33,753 nucleotides of DNA from Flavobacteriales bacterium. GTDB lineage: Bacteria; Bacteroidota; Bacteroidia; Flavobacteriales_F; PHOS-HE28. The stretch is from assembly GCA_024103275.1 (NCBI GenBank), contig JAGFIV010000079.1:1-33753 (forward strand), written 5' to 3'. Numbering within the stretch: position 1 is the first letter of the stretch; every line of letters begins with the position of its first letter. This document shows, in pieces, positions 1 through 8,720 of this stretch. The position numbers and the translations under genes are program-made. The notes under the pieces are model-generated. The model ran no database searches. It saw only the letters and a list, made by a program, of their open reading frames with translations, and had not been told where the DNA came from.

Positions 1-2
1 GC

Positions 3-131
3 GGCATGAAAGCCCTGCGTTACATGGACCTGCGGGTGATCCAGTTCTCCGAAAAGGAAATGGCCCGCATCACGGCCCTGCTGCCCCAGGTGAAGATCTT
101 CTTCTCCCAGCCCTGCAATTGCGGGGAGTGA
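3..131 (+). CDS. 3' end of a possible leucine-rich-repeat protein (partial)
   Basis: An open frame runs in from the left edge of the window and stops at TGA 129-131, giving 42 residues. The visible part, with the segment LRYMDLRVIQFSEKEMARI followed by a leucine/proline stretch and a Cys-x-Cys near the end, has the spacing of a last leucine-rich repeat and its cap. This is a resemblance only; the fragment is too short for a firm family call. Its start lies outside the window. The next gene (purS) is on the opposite strand, so the two converge. Confidence 0.5.
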   Translation, partial: GMKALRYMDLRVIQFSEKEMARITALLPQVKIFFSQPCNCGE

Positions 132-136
132 AGGGG

Positions 137-163
137 AAAGCTGAAAAAGCTGGAAAAGCTGGA
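137..163. repeat. Three tandem 9-bp units (AAAGCTGRA) just after a stop codon
   Basis: AAAGCTGAA, AAAGCTGGA and AAAGCTGGA follow each other directly, five bases after the stop of the upstream gene. The 9-bp period keeps the frame, so if the stop were bypassed they would encode a short Lys/Ala/Gly-rich tail. The rest of the gap up to purS (to 285) shows nothing clear. Confidence 0.6.
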
Positions 164-285
164 GACCGTTGCTCCGTGGGGCTTTGCTACTGCCAAGGAA
201 TGGAAGGGACGTGATCAACAGGCAGCCCCGGATCCCGGTCTCACGGTAGGTGAGGAGGGCATGAAGCGAGGCTTCCCCGACTTCC

Positions 286-540
286 TCAGCCCTCCACCAC
301 CGTGAAGGAGTACTTCTCCATCACCAGGTTGGCCAGCAGCTTGCGGCAGGCCTCGTCCACCTTGGCCTCCGCGTCCTTTTTGTCCTTGGCCTGCACGTGC
401 AGGGTGATGTGCTTGCCAATGCGCACGTTGGCGATCTCCGCCAGGCCCAGGTTGGCCATGCTCCCGCTGACCGCCTTGCCTTGGGGGTCCAGCAGGTTGT
501 CATGCGGCATCACATCAATGGAAGCGAGGAAGGTTTTCAT
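286..540 (-). CDS. purS: Phosphoribosylformylglycinamidine synthase subunit PurS
   Basis: PurS is the small subunit of the three-part FGAM synthase (PurS, PurQ, PurL) of de novo purine synthesis. It is thought to help pass ammonia from PurQ to PurL in the cytoplasm. The 84-residue length is typical. The family pattern is clear: DPQGKAV near residue 20, the VRIGK strand around residue 40, and CRKLLANLVMEKY near the C-terminus. The gene follows pssA with an ATGA overlap at 537-540, so the two are probably co-transcribed although their pathways differ. PurL and PurQ are not in the window, so the subunits are encoded apart. Confidence 0.93.
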   Translation of the reverse strand: MKTFLASIDVMPHDNLLDPQGKAVSGSMANLGLAEIANVRIGKHITLHVQAKDKKDAEAKVDEACRKLLANLVMEKYSFTVVEG

Positions 541-1337
541 TCAGGCTTGGGGAAGAGCTTGCCCCAAAGGGGGCTCAGCAGGTACACGATCACCAGCAAA
601 GGAACGGCAAGGAATCCGAACCACGGTACCAGCACCACCCCGATGGCGGCCAGGATGAAGACCACTTCATTGCCGCGCCATTGCATCTTGCGGAACTTCA
701 GCGACGGCAGGGGCAGCCCGGTAAGCATCAGGCCGGAAAGGATGAACACCAGGCCGACCAGGATGCCCGTGAACACAGGCCCCTGCATCGCGGCAGGGAG
801 GTGGTCCATGCCGGCCAGCCCGGGGACAAGTCCGGCCCAGAAAAGGGCGTTGGCCGGGGAGGGAAGCCCGAGGAAGGCATGGCCCTGGCGGGGGTCGATG
901 TTGAATTTGGCCAAGCGCCACGCCGCGGCCACGGGGATCACCAGGGCCAACAGGATGCCCGGGGCCTGCGCCTTCAGGAAGGTGTAGGCCTCCGGGCCCG
1001 CCGATGCCGCCGGGGGGGGCGAAAGGAAGAAGGTGGACAGGGGCTGCCCCAGGAAATGGAAAACGATGATCCCCGGCGCCACGCCGAAGCTCACCACGTC
1101 CGCCAAGCTGTCCAGCTGCTTGCCCAGTTCGCTGCCGCCGCCGAGGGCGCGTGCGGCCAGGCCGTCAAACACATCGAAAAGCGCCGCGACGAAGACCAGC
1201 CAGCAGGCGGCCGTCAACGCCCCGTGGGAGGCCATTAGGATGGAGACCACCCCGCATCCTAGGTTTGCGGAGGTCAGCAGGTCGGGCAGGCGGGGCAAGC
1301 GGGCCAAAGCGCGCCGAAGTTGAGTATTTTCGGACAA
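537..1337 (-). CDS. pssA: CDP-diacylglycerol-serine O-phosphatidyltransferase (PssA)
   Basis: This is a 266-residue membrane enzyme of the CDP-alcohol phosphatidyltransferase family. It would make phosphatidylserine, the precursor of phosphatidylethanolamine, in the inner membrane. The catalytic signature D-x2-DG-x2-AR-x8-G-x3-D-x3-D is complete: it begins at DVFDG and ends at DSLAD. The N-terminal LLTSANLGCG stretch and the number of hydrophobic helices fit PssA better than PgsA. Start choice: an in-frame TAA (plus positions 1341-1343) lies just upstream and the next in-frame ATG would cut off the first membrane helix, so a TTG start at 1337 is the best option. The gene is divergent from the porV-like gene with about 40 bp between the starts. 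Confidence 0.9.
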   Translation of the reverse strand: MSENTQLRRALARLPRLPDLLTSANLGCGVVSILMASHGALTAACWLVFVAALFDVFDGLAARALGGGSELGKQLDSLADVVSFGVAPGIIVFHFLGQPLSTFFLSPPPAASAGPEAYTFLKAQAPGILLALVIPVAAAWRLAKFNIDPRQGHAFLGLPSPANALFWAGLVPGLAGMDHLPAAMQGPVFTGILVGLVFILSGLMLTGLPLPSLKFRKMQWRGNEVVFILAAIGVVLVPWFGFLAVPLLVIVYLLSPLWGKLFPKPE

Positions 1338-1355
1338 TAATTAAGGCCACCCATT

Positions 1356-1374
1356 GTTAGAGGTTGCGTCTAAC
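1356..1374. promoter_or_regulatory. Inverted repeat GTTAGA-N7-TCTAAC before the porV-like start
   Basis: Perfect 6-bp arms (1356-1361 and 1369-1374) surround a 7-nt spacer and end three bases before the ATG at 1378. The site lies in the 40-bp gap between the divergent pssA and porV-like genes. It could be an operator shared by both, or an RNA hairpin that masks the start codon. Neither role is shown. Confidence 0.4.
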
Positions 1375-1377
1375 ACG

Positions 1378-2487
1378 ATGATGATGGAACGATCGGAAGC
1401 GATCTCTTGGAGGGTGGTGGCCGCCGGCCTGGCACTTTTCCTGTTCACCGGCATGCAGGCGCAGGACGCGCCGAAATACAGCAACGAGTTCCTGTCCATC
1501 GGGGTGGGGGCGCGTTCGCTGGGCATGGGCTATTCCCATGTGGCCGCCACCAACGACGTGACCGCCGGCTACTGGAACCCGGCCGGCCTGCTGGGCGTGC
1601 GCGGCGACCTGCAGGTAGGGGCCATGCACAGCGAGTATTTCGCCGGCATCGCCAAGTACGATTACCTCGCCGTGGCCAAACCCATCGATTCGGTCAGCAC
1701 CATCGGCGTGTCGTACCTCCGCTTCGGCGTGGACAACATCCCCAACACCACCGAGCTGATCGACAACAACGGCAACCTCGACTACGACCGCATCACCAGC
1801 TTTTCCGCCACGGACAATGCCTTCCTGGTGAGCTATGCGCGCAAGCTGAAGGTGCCGGGGCTCCGCTTGGGCGCCAATGCGAAGGTGGTGTACCGCAATG
1901 TGGGTCCTTTCGCCAAGGCCTGGGGCTTCGGCCTGGATGCGGGCCTGCAGTACGACCGGGGGGCGTGGCACTTGGCGGCCATGGGGCGCGACATCACCGG
2001 CACCTTCAACGCCTGGACCTACTCCCTGGATGAGCGCACCAAGGACGTGTTCGTGCGCACCGGCAACGAGCTGCCCGTGAACGGCGTGGAGGTGACCCTG
2101 CCGCGCCTGGTGCTGGGCGTGGCCAGGGGCTTCAAGCTGGGCGGCAAGGTGGACCTGCTCGCCGAACTGGACCTGGAGAACACCTTCGACGGCCAGCGGA
2201 ATACCTTGGTGGCCACCAGCGCGTGGAGCGGCGACCCGCGACTGGGCATCGAGGTGGGGTATGCCCAGGTCGTCTTCCTCCGGGCCGGGGTGAACAACAT
2301 GCAGTACATCACCGACATCAACGACAAGCGGACGTTGAACGTGCAGCCCAACATCGGGCTGGGCCTGAAGATCAAGAGCGTGGCCCTGGATTACGCGCTT
2401 ACCAATATCGGCGAGGGCAACGGTGCGCTGATCTCCAATGTCTTCTCCCTGCGCTTCGACCTGTTCAAGCATAGTTCCGATTCATGA
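1378..2487 (+). CDS. PorV/PorQ-family outer-membrane protein (T9SS-associated)
   Basis: A 369-residue outer-membrane beta-barrel protein of the PorV/PorQ family. In the type IX secretion system, PorV-type barrels shuttle cargo to the cell-surface sortase PorU. The mature start carries the family's N-terminal pattern: YSNEFLSIGVGARSLGMG, then the segment ATNDVTAGYWNPAGL, followed by many alternating barrel strands. A signal peptide is visible (hydrophobic GLALFLFTGMQAQ). Three ATG codons follow one another at 1378, 1381 and 1384; an upstream TTG at 1354 is possible but unnecessary. The gene overlaps the PorU-like gene by ATGA, which supports a matched PorV/PorU pair. It may be a paralogue rather than the main PorV. 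Confidence 0.82.
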   Translation: MMMERSEAISWRVVAAGLALFLFTGMQAQDAPKYSNEFLSIGVGARSLGMGYSHVAATNDVTAGYWNPAGLLGVRGDLQVGAMHSEYFAGIAKYDYLAVAKPIDSVSTIGVSYLRFGVDNIPNTTELIDNNGNLDYDRITSFSATDNAFLVSYARKLKVPGLRLGANAKVVYRNVGPFAKAWGFGLDAGLQYDRGAWHLAAMGRDITGTFNAWTYSLDERTKDVFVRTGNELPVNGVEVTLPRLVLGVARGFKLGGKVDLLAELDLENTFDGQRNTLVATSAWSGDPRLGIEVGYAQVVFLRAGVNNMQYITDINDKRTLNVQPNIGLGLKIKSVALDYALTNIGEGNGALISNVFSLRFDLFKHSSDS

Positions 2488-5400
2488 AACGCCTGCTGCC
2501 CGTTGCCTTTATCGCCGGCCTATGCCTTCAACTGGCGGCCCAGCCATTCGGCAACGAGTGGATCCGTTACGACCAGCAGTATTGGGCCTTCAAGGTTTGG
2601 GCGGAAGGGGCGCGGCGCATCGATTCCACCGCCTTGGCGGATGCCGGCCTCCCCTTGGCCTCCATCGATCCGCGCGGGTTCCAGCTGTATGCCCGCGGCC
2701 GGCAGGTGCCCATTTATGTGAAGGGGGAACAGGACGGCCAGTTCAACAGCGGTGACTTCATCGAGTTCTACGCCTTCAAGAATGATGGTTGGCTCGACAG
2801 CACCTTGTGGGATGACCCCGCCCACATCAACAACCCGTATTATTCCCTCTACAACGACACCATCCGTTATTACCTCACGTGGGGCTCCTCGTCCGGTGCC
2901 TTGCGCATGGACACGATCTCCAGTTCCAATTGGGCCGCCAGGCAGCCCTTGCCTTGGTGCTGGGGCACTACCCTGGTCCAGGATGCGAACATCTACCAGG
3001 GCGGGATCTCGTCCTACAACGGTGCCATGTTGTGTACCATCAATGAGGGGGAAGGCTATTTCAGCGGCCAGCCCTTGTCCACCACGGGGGGCGATGCGGT
3101 GAAGACCTATACATTGAACCTGCCCGGATTGAACACCACTGCCGGACTGCCGCCGCTGACCTACAGGTCCGTGTGGGCCGGCCTGCTCAATCCGGGGTTC
3201 GCCACCTGCCCGGACCATCACTTGGTGCTCTCCCATGCGGGCACCACGTATATGGACACCATCTTCCAGGGGCGGCGGTTGTTGAAGCTGGAATTTGAGT
3301 TCCCTCTTTCCAGCGTGGGCGGGGCCAGCACCGTGGTGAACTACACCGCCGTGCATGACCTGGTGTGCAATGGCCTCCCGCCGGACTATCACGATGCCAC
3401 GGCCCTGGCCTGGCACAGCATCCGGTATCCCAGGGATTTTGCCTTTGTCAATGGCACGGTGGCCGAGTTGCCCGCGCAAGCAGGCACCGACAGCCTGCGG
3501 ATGGACTTTTCGCTGGCCAATGACGCCATCATACATGCCTGGACCCCCGGAGGAAGCTTGGTGCGGTGCAAGCCCGTACTGGAACTCGGGGGCCTCCATG
3601 CCGTGCTGCCCCCCGCCGCAACGGACATGCGGATGGCGGTGACCCGGGTGCCCCTGATGGCCCCCGTGACCGCGGCCCAGCTGCTACCGGTAACGCCCAC
3701 GGGGTACTTCACCGACCCTGCCGGGAACCTGCCCGATTCCGCCTTGGTCATCGTCACCCATACCACGCTGATGGATGCCGCGCAGCAGTATGCGCTTTAC
3801 CGGCAGACCAATCCGAACAACCGCTACAACACCATCGTGGCGGACGTAGAGGATTTGTACCACCAGTTCGGGGGCGGGGTGCGGCTGCACCCGATGGCCA
3901 TCCGCAACTTCATCCGGTATGTATACAGCCAGGCTCCCTCCAGGCCCCAGGGCCTGTTCCTGGTGGGCAAGAGCGTGAAGGCACCGGCCACGGGAGGATT
4001 GAGCTATCAGCGCGGCTACCGTAGGGATGCGCTTGCCGCGGCGGCCTGCCTCGTTCCCACCATGGGGTGGCCCAATTCCGACATGAGCTTCGGGCTCAAC
4101 CTCACCGGCACCCAGCCTGCCTACCTCTCGGTACCCGTGGGCCGCCTGGCGGCGCGCACCCCCGATGATGTGTTGCACTACCTGGCCAAGGTGGATTCCG
4201 TGGAAAGCCAGCCGCCCGCCGCATGGATGAAGAACATCCTGCACTTCCGAGGCGGATTCACGGACCTGGAGCGGACCATGTTCGACAATGCCTTGCACAG
4301 CTTCCAGGTCGTGGCCGAGGACACCTCCTTCTTCGGCCATGTGACCCGCTTCGTCAAGAACGGTCCCGACATCATTGAGCAGGCCGCCTTGGACAGCGTG
4401 ACCGACATGGTGGCGAACGGGGTGACCCTGATGACCTTCTTCGCCCATGCCTATGGCGGCGGGTTCGACATCACCATCGACTCGCCCAGCAACTACAACT
4501 GGCACGGCAAGTTCCCCACCATTTTCGGCAACTCGTGCTACACCGGCAACCTGCACCTGTACGATGCCGCCAGCACCAGTGAACAGTTCGTGCTCCATGA
4601 GAACGCCGGGGCCGTGGCCTTCATCTCCTCCAGCGATATCGGGCTTTCCACGCTGCTCGCCCAGTATTGCCGCGATTTCTACAAGAGCTTCAGCCAGGTG
4701 AATTACGGGAAGAGCATCGGGCAGCACATGCGCTTTGCAAGCTTCAACCAGTTGGGCACCGGCACCATCGATGCGGTGAACAGCGCGGAGACCATCCACC
4801 TGCACGGCGACCCCACCCTGGTCATGAACTCGCCCAAGCTGCCCGACCTGGAGGTGACCCAGGCCGACGTGCTGACCATCCCCCAGCAGGTCACGGCCGA
4901 CCTGGATTCCTTCCGCCTGCAAGTGATCTTCCGCAACATCGGAAGGGGTACCCACCAATCCTTCAGCGTGGCCGTGGACCGGCGGCTGGTGGACTTGGGC
5001 GTGGACCTGCCCACCGTGACCCGGCAGGTGCAAATGGGGTCATTCCAGGATACCGTGGTCTTCACGCTTCCGACCCAGGTGGCCGCGGGCGGAGTGGGCA
5101 TCAATGACTTGCAGGTGAGGCTGGACTTGGACCCCGACTTGATCCAGGAGCTGGACGAAACGGGCAACAACCAGGTGACCATGCGGATCAATATCAGGCC
5201 CGGGGACCTGCTGCCGGTGCATCCCTACAATTTCGCCATCACACCGGACCATGCACCCATCCTGAAGGCCAGCACCGGCGACCCCTTTGCGCCGCCCCGC
5301 CGGTACATCTTCCAGATCGATACCACGGACCTGTACAACAGCCCGATCATGGAGCAACACGTGGTGGAAGCGCCGGGCGGGGTGGTGGAGTGGGCTCCTT

Positions 5401-7577
5401 CGTCCATCTATGCGATCAACTTCAACCGGGACAGCGTGGTCTTCTTTTGGCGCTGCTCCCTGGACAGCGCAGGGCAGGGTGATTACAACTGGCATGAGTT
5501 CTCCTTCCAGCACATCACCGGCAAGACCGGATGGGGGCAATCGCATTTCTTCCAGTTCAAGGACAATGCGTTCAATTTGTTGAACTATGATCGCCCGGGC
5601 CGCCGCATTGATTATTTCGGCGGCAACCACCAGATCGCCTGCGTGGTACGGGGCGGTTCATACAACCAAGTGTATTGGACCAAAGACCTTGAGATGCAGG
5701 AAGGCAACGGATGCGGTGCAACACCGTACATGAACGTGGCCGTGGTGGACCCCTTCGACTTCTCAACCTGGGAAACGGGTTATGGGGGCTCGGGCCATTA
5801 CTACGGCGAGTTCAACGCGGGGTCGGCATGCGTGGACAGGCCGAAAAAGAACTTCGCCTTCCGTTTCGTGTATGCCAACCAGCCGGACGTGGCCCAGATG
5901 GATACGATGGCCTATATGTTGAGCAACGTCATTCCCAACGGCCATTATGTGCTGGTGTACTCCTATGTGCGCCTGTTGCGCAACTCCCTGCTGGCCTCCA
6001 ATGCCATGAATGCGATGGCCGCCTTGGGCGCGGTGAACTTGGCCAACGGCACGGTGCCGGATAGTGTGCCGTACATATTCTTCTGCAAGAAAGGCGACCC
6101 CTCCTCGGTACAAGAGGTATGGGGCGACACGCCGGAGGCATTGATCGAGATGAATGCCTCCATGACGCTTAGCAGCCGGAGCGGTTCATTGCAGGCCCCG
6201 CGCAGCAATCCGGCATTGGGCTGGCAGGGGCTTAGCTGGCAGATATCACCGAGGCAGGCCAACGACAGCACCCGGATACAACTGGCGGGCGTGTCCCAGG
6301 GATTCGAGACCGCGCTGCTGGACCTGGAGGGGCTGACGGGGGACGTGGACCTGCTTCCCATCGTGGATCCCGACCAATTCAGCCAGCTCAGGCTGAAGGG
6401 GTCCTTCTGGAACGACACCGTGGAAACCCCGTTGCCTGCCCAGTTGAAGCGGTGGCAGCTGTTGGGCGTTCCCGCGCCCGAGTGCGCGATCGACCCACCG
6501 TCCGGGTTCCTGTTCCACATGGACAGCCTGTTCCAGGGGCAGGATGGCCAGGTGATGGTGGCCGTGCGGAACATCGGCCAGGTACACATGGACAGCCTGC
6601 TGATGACCGCGTGGGTCACCGACCGGAACAACCAGGTACACCGTGTGCATTACAAGTACAACCCGCCCCTGCCCGAAGGGGCCGTCCTGAGGGATACCAT
6701 CACCATCAACACGCAGCAGTATCCCGGCCCCAATTCCATCCTCATCGAGGCCAATCCCATCGATACCCTCACCGGTGAATACGACCAGCGCGAACAATAC
6801 CATTTCAACAACATCGCCGAACTGCGCTTCCTCACCCTGCAGGACCTGGAAAACCCCATGCTGGACATCACCTTCGACGGCATCCACATCCTGGACGGGG
6901 ATATCGTAAGCGCCGAGCCGGAGATCCTGATCCGACTGGAAGACGAAAACCAGACCCTGCTGCTGGACCAGCCCGGCGACACGGCCTACTTCAAGGTCTT
7001 CCTGACGGACCCTTCCGGTGCAAACAGGCGCATCTACTTCCGGGAAGGGACGCGGGAAGTGCTGCAGTTCATCCCCGCCAGCGGGCCGGAAAACGTCAGC
7101 CAGGTGATCTACAGGCCCAAGTTCACCGTGGACGGCAAGTACCGCATCAGCGTGCGGGCCACGGACAAGAGCCGCAACAACAGCGGGGACCGCGACAACA
7201 GCGCGAATTTCGAGGTGATCACACGCCCCACCATCACCGAGGTGCTCAACTACCCCAACCCCTTTACCACCAGCACCCGCTTCGTATTCACCGTCACCGG
7301 GCGTGAACCCCCGACGGCCATGCGCATCCAGGTGATGACCATCACCGGAAGGGTGGTGCGCGAGATCTCCGCCGCCGAACTGGGGCCCTTGCACGTGGGC
7401 CGCAACATCACCCAATTTGCCTGGGACGGCACCGACCAGTTCGGCGACCGCCTGGCACGCGGGGTATACCTGTACCGGGTGACCGCCCAGCTGCACGGCC
7501 AGGACATCGAATACCGGGACGGCGGCGCCGGCGCCTACTTCACCAAGGGAGTGGGCAAGATGTTCCTGCTACATTGA
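2484..7577 (+). CDS. PorU2-like C25-family sortase/peptidase with FlgD-like C-terminal domain
   Basis: A 1697-residue secreted protein resembling the putative type IX sortase PorU2. The N-terminal signal peptide is followed by a PorU-like region, with YARGRQVPIYVKGEQDGQF and the GDFIEFYAF stretch. A gingipain-type C25 peptidase domain covers roughly residues 400-780. The likely catalytic pair is His655 (FFAHAYGGG) and Cys685 (FGNSCYTGN), and HLHGDPTLVM closes the domain. A CARDB-like domain (around residues 790-900) and other beta-rich domains follow. The last 100 residues hold NYPNPF and WDGTDQFGDRLARGVYLYR, a FlgD-like/T9SS C-terminal fold. By analogy with PorU it would cleave the sorting domain of secreted proteins and attach them to the surface. 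The protein is larger than PorU itself. It starts in an ATGA overlap with the PorV-like gene. Confidence 0.85.
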   Translation: MKRLLPVAFIAGLCLQLAAQPFGNEWIRYDQQYWAFKVWAEGARRIDSTALADAGLPLASIDPRGFQLYARGRQVPIYVKGEQDGQFNSGDFIEFYAFKNDGWLDSTLWDDPAHINNPYYSLYNDTIRYYLTWGSSSGALRMDTISSSNWAARQPLPWCWGTTLVQDANIYQGGISSYNGAMLCTINEGEGYFSGQPLSTTGGDAVKTYTLNLPGLNTTAGLPPLTYRSVWAGLLNPGFATCPDHHLVLSHAGTTYMDTIFQGRRLLKLEFEFPLSSVGGASTVVNYTAVHDLVCNGLPPDYHDATALAWHSIRYPRDFAFVNGTVAELPAQAGTDSLRMDFSLANDAIIHAWTPGGSLVRCKPVLELGGLHAVLPPAATDMRMAVTRVPLMAPVTAAQLLPVTPTGYFTDPAGNLPDSALVIVTHTTLMDAAQQYALYRQTNPNNRYNTIVADVEDLYHQFGGGVRLHPMAIRNFIRYVYSQAPSRPQGLFLVGKSVKAPATGGLSYQRGYRRDALAAAACLVPTMGWPNSDMSFGLNLTGTQPAYLSVPVGRLAARTPDDVLHYLAKVDSVESQPPAAWMKNILHFRGGFTDLERTMFDNALHSFQVVAEDTSFFGHVTRFVKNGPDIIEQAALDSVTDMVANGVTLMTFFAHAYGGGFDITIDSPSNYNWHGKFPTIFGNSCYTGNLHLYDAASTSEQFVLHENAGAVAFISSSDIGLSTLLAQYCRDFYKSFSQVNYGKSIGQHMRFASFNQLGTGTIDAVNSAETIHLHGDPTLVMNSPKLPDLEVTQADVLTIPQQVTADLDSFRLQVIFRNIGRGTHQSFSVAVDRRLVDLGVDLPTVTRQVQMGSFQDTVVFTLPTQVAAGGVGINDLQVRLDLDPDLIQELDETGNNQVTMRINIRPGDLLPVHPYNFAITPDHAPILKASTGDPFAPPRRYIFQIDTTDLYNSPIMEQHVVEAPGGVVEWAPSSIYAINFNRDSVVFFWRCSLDSAGQGDYNWHEFSFQHITGKTGWGQSHFFQFKDNAFNLLNYDRPGRRIDYFGGNHQIACVVRGGSYNQVYWTKDLEMQEGNGCGATPYMNVAVVDPFDFSTWETGYGGSGHYYGEFNAGSACVDRPKKNFAFRFVYANQPDVAQMDTMAYMLSNVIPNGHYVLVYSYVRLLRNSLLASNAMNAMAALGAVNLANGTVPDSVPYIFFCKKGDPSSVQEVWGDTPEALIEMNASMTLSSRSGSLQAPRSNPALGWQGLSWQISPRQANDSTRIQLAGVSQGFETALLDLEGLTGDVDLLPIVDPDQFSQLRLKGSFWNDTVETPLPAQLKRWQLLGVPAPECAIDPPSGFLFHMDSLFQGQDGQVMVAVRNIGQVHMDSLLMTAWVTDRNNQVHRVHYKYNPPLPEGAVLRDTITINTQQYPGPNSILIEANPIDTLTGEYDQREQYHFNNIAELRFLTLQDLENPMLDITFDGIHILDGDIVSAEPEILIRLEDENQTLLLDQPGDTAYFKVFLTDPSGANRRIYFREGTREVLQFIPASGPENVSQVIYRPKFTVDGKYRISVRATDKSRNNSGDRDNSANFEVITRPTITEVLNYPNPFTTSTRFVFTVTGREPPTAMRIQVMTITGRVVREISAAELGPLHVGRNITQFAWDGTDQFGDRLARGVYLYRVTAQLHGQDIEYRDGGAGAYFTKGVGKMFLLH

Positions 7578-7583
7578 CGGCCC

Positions 7584-8720
7584 ATGGCCAGTTCCGCCGA
7601 TCCCAGGGATACCGTTCGCGCGCGGCCTACTGCCTGGCATGCCGTGGCCGTGGGTGCGTGGCTGTTGCTGCTTGCGGCAATTTGGTGGAACCAAGGTGTA
7701 CTTGAGGACAAGGAAGCGATCAAGTACACCACTTGCGCGAAGCAGGTGCTGGCGGGGGATTTCCATGACCTTACAAGCAACTATGCCAAGTACGGGGCCT
7801 ATGTGGTCTTCTTGCTCCCGGCCCTGGCACTGGGCCAGGTTTGGATCGCGGTGGTCGCGCAGGCCGCCCTTTCCCTGGCGGCGGCCTTTGCGCTGGAACG
7901 GATCGTCAGGCCCATGGCGGGCATGCGCGCGGCCCGTTGGGCTTTCACCGCGTTCTTGCTGATGCCGTTGGTGCAACAATGGGTGCTTGCACTCTATACC
8001 GAATCCTTTTTCATCAGCATGTCGCTGCTCTTCCTGGAACGGATCATGAGGCCAAGCCCGGGATGGCTGCCCACGGCAGCGTTTGCCTTGGCTGTATTGT
8101 TCGCAAGGCCCGTCGGCATGCTTTTCGTCGCGCCCGCGATCCTGTGGCTGGGGAAGGAACGGGGATGGTATGGCGGCCCGGCATTCGCGGCCGCCAACGC
8201 TGCCATCCTGGTTATTGCCATTTCGATGCCGGGCATCAGGCGGGCCCAGCTGGAGCCCATCGTGGAAGGCCAAGTGATCTGCGGATTCACTGAACAACCG
8301 GCCGCCGCCGTGGATTTCCAAGGCAGCAGCATCCTTGCCGCGCAGGTCCATCTATTCCGGAACCATTCCTTCGCCTATGCAGCAGGCCTGATCCCGCGCC
8401 GCATGGCCGCCATGCTCTTCCCGGTACGCCCTTACTTTTCACCGCCCCACAATGCCCTGAACCTGTTCTACTGCCTGCTATATCCATTGGCGGTGGCCGG
8501 CATCCGGCGAAAATGGGATGCCCGTGGAATGCCCTTGCTGGTAGCAATCGGGGCGGTATACATCCTGTTGGTGGGGCTTACACATGCCGAGTGGAGCATG
8601 CGCTTCCTGGCCGTGCTGTTGCCCATCATATTGTTGGCCGCAGCCTGTGGGCTGCCCGGGATGCCCCGGTGGCATGGGCCCGGAGTTGCCGCGCAGGTGC
8701 ATTCAACCGCATCCGCATGA
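7584..8720 (+). CDS. Polytopic membrane protein, possibly a GT-C type glycosyltransferase
   Basis: A 378-residue integral membrane protein with about nine hydrophobic helices. It starts six bases after the stop of the PorU-like gene and shares an ATGA with lnt. Its features suggest a GT-C fold glycosyl- or mannosyltransferase: acidic residues in the first periplasmic loop (NQGVLEDKEAIKY), ALYTESFFISMSLLFLER in the middle (a YTE motif is also found in PIG-V-like enzymes) and a FARPVG helix start. No family-specific signature is certain, so the function stays open. The spacing implies it is part of the porV-like/porU-like/lnt operon. Confidence 0.6.
   Translation: MASSADPRDTVRARPTAWHAVAVGAWLLLLAAIWWNQGVLEDKEAIKYTTCAKQVLAGDFHDLTSNYAKYGAYVVFLLPALALGQVWIAVVAQAALSLAAAFALERIVRPMAGMRAARWAFTAFLLMPLVQQWVLALYTESFFISMSLLFLERIMRPSPGWLPTAAFALAVLFARPVGMLFVAPAILWLGKERGWYGGPAFAAANAAILVIAISMPGIRRAQLEPIVEGQVICGFTEQPAAAVDFQGSSILAAQVHLFRNHSFAYAAGLIPRRMAAMLFPVRPYFSPPHNALNLFYCLLYPLAVAGIRRKWDARGMPLLVAIGAVYILLVGLTHAEWSMRFLAVLLPIILLAAACGLPGMPRWHGPGVAAQVHSTASA

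Noticed and set aside
251-288. Inverted repeats TGAGGA/TCCTCA and GAAGC/GCTTC around the purS stop
   Set aside because: Short arms, a wide interrupted stem and no T-run; too weak to list as a terminator.
8513-8716. Upstream extension of lnt
   Set aside because: Lies wholly within the preceding gene; the ATG at 8717 has the ATGA overlap and the normal N-terminus.
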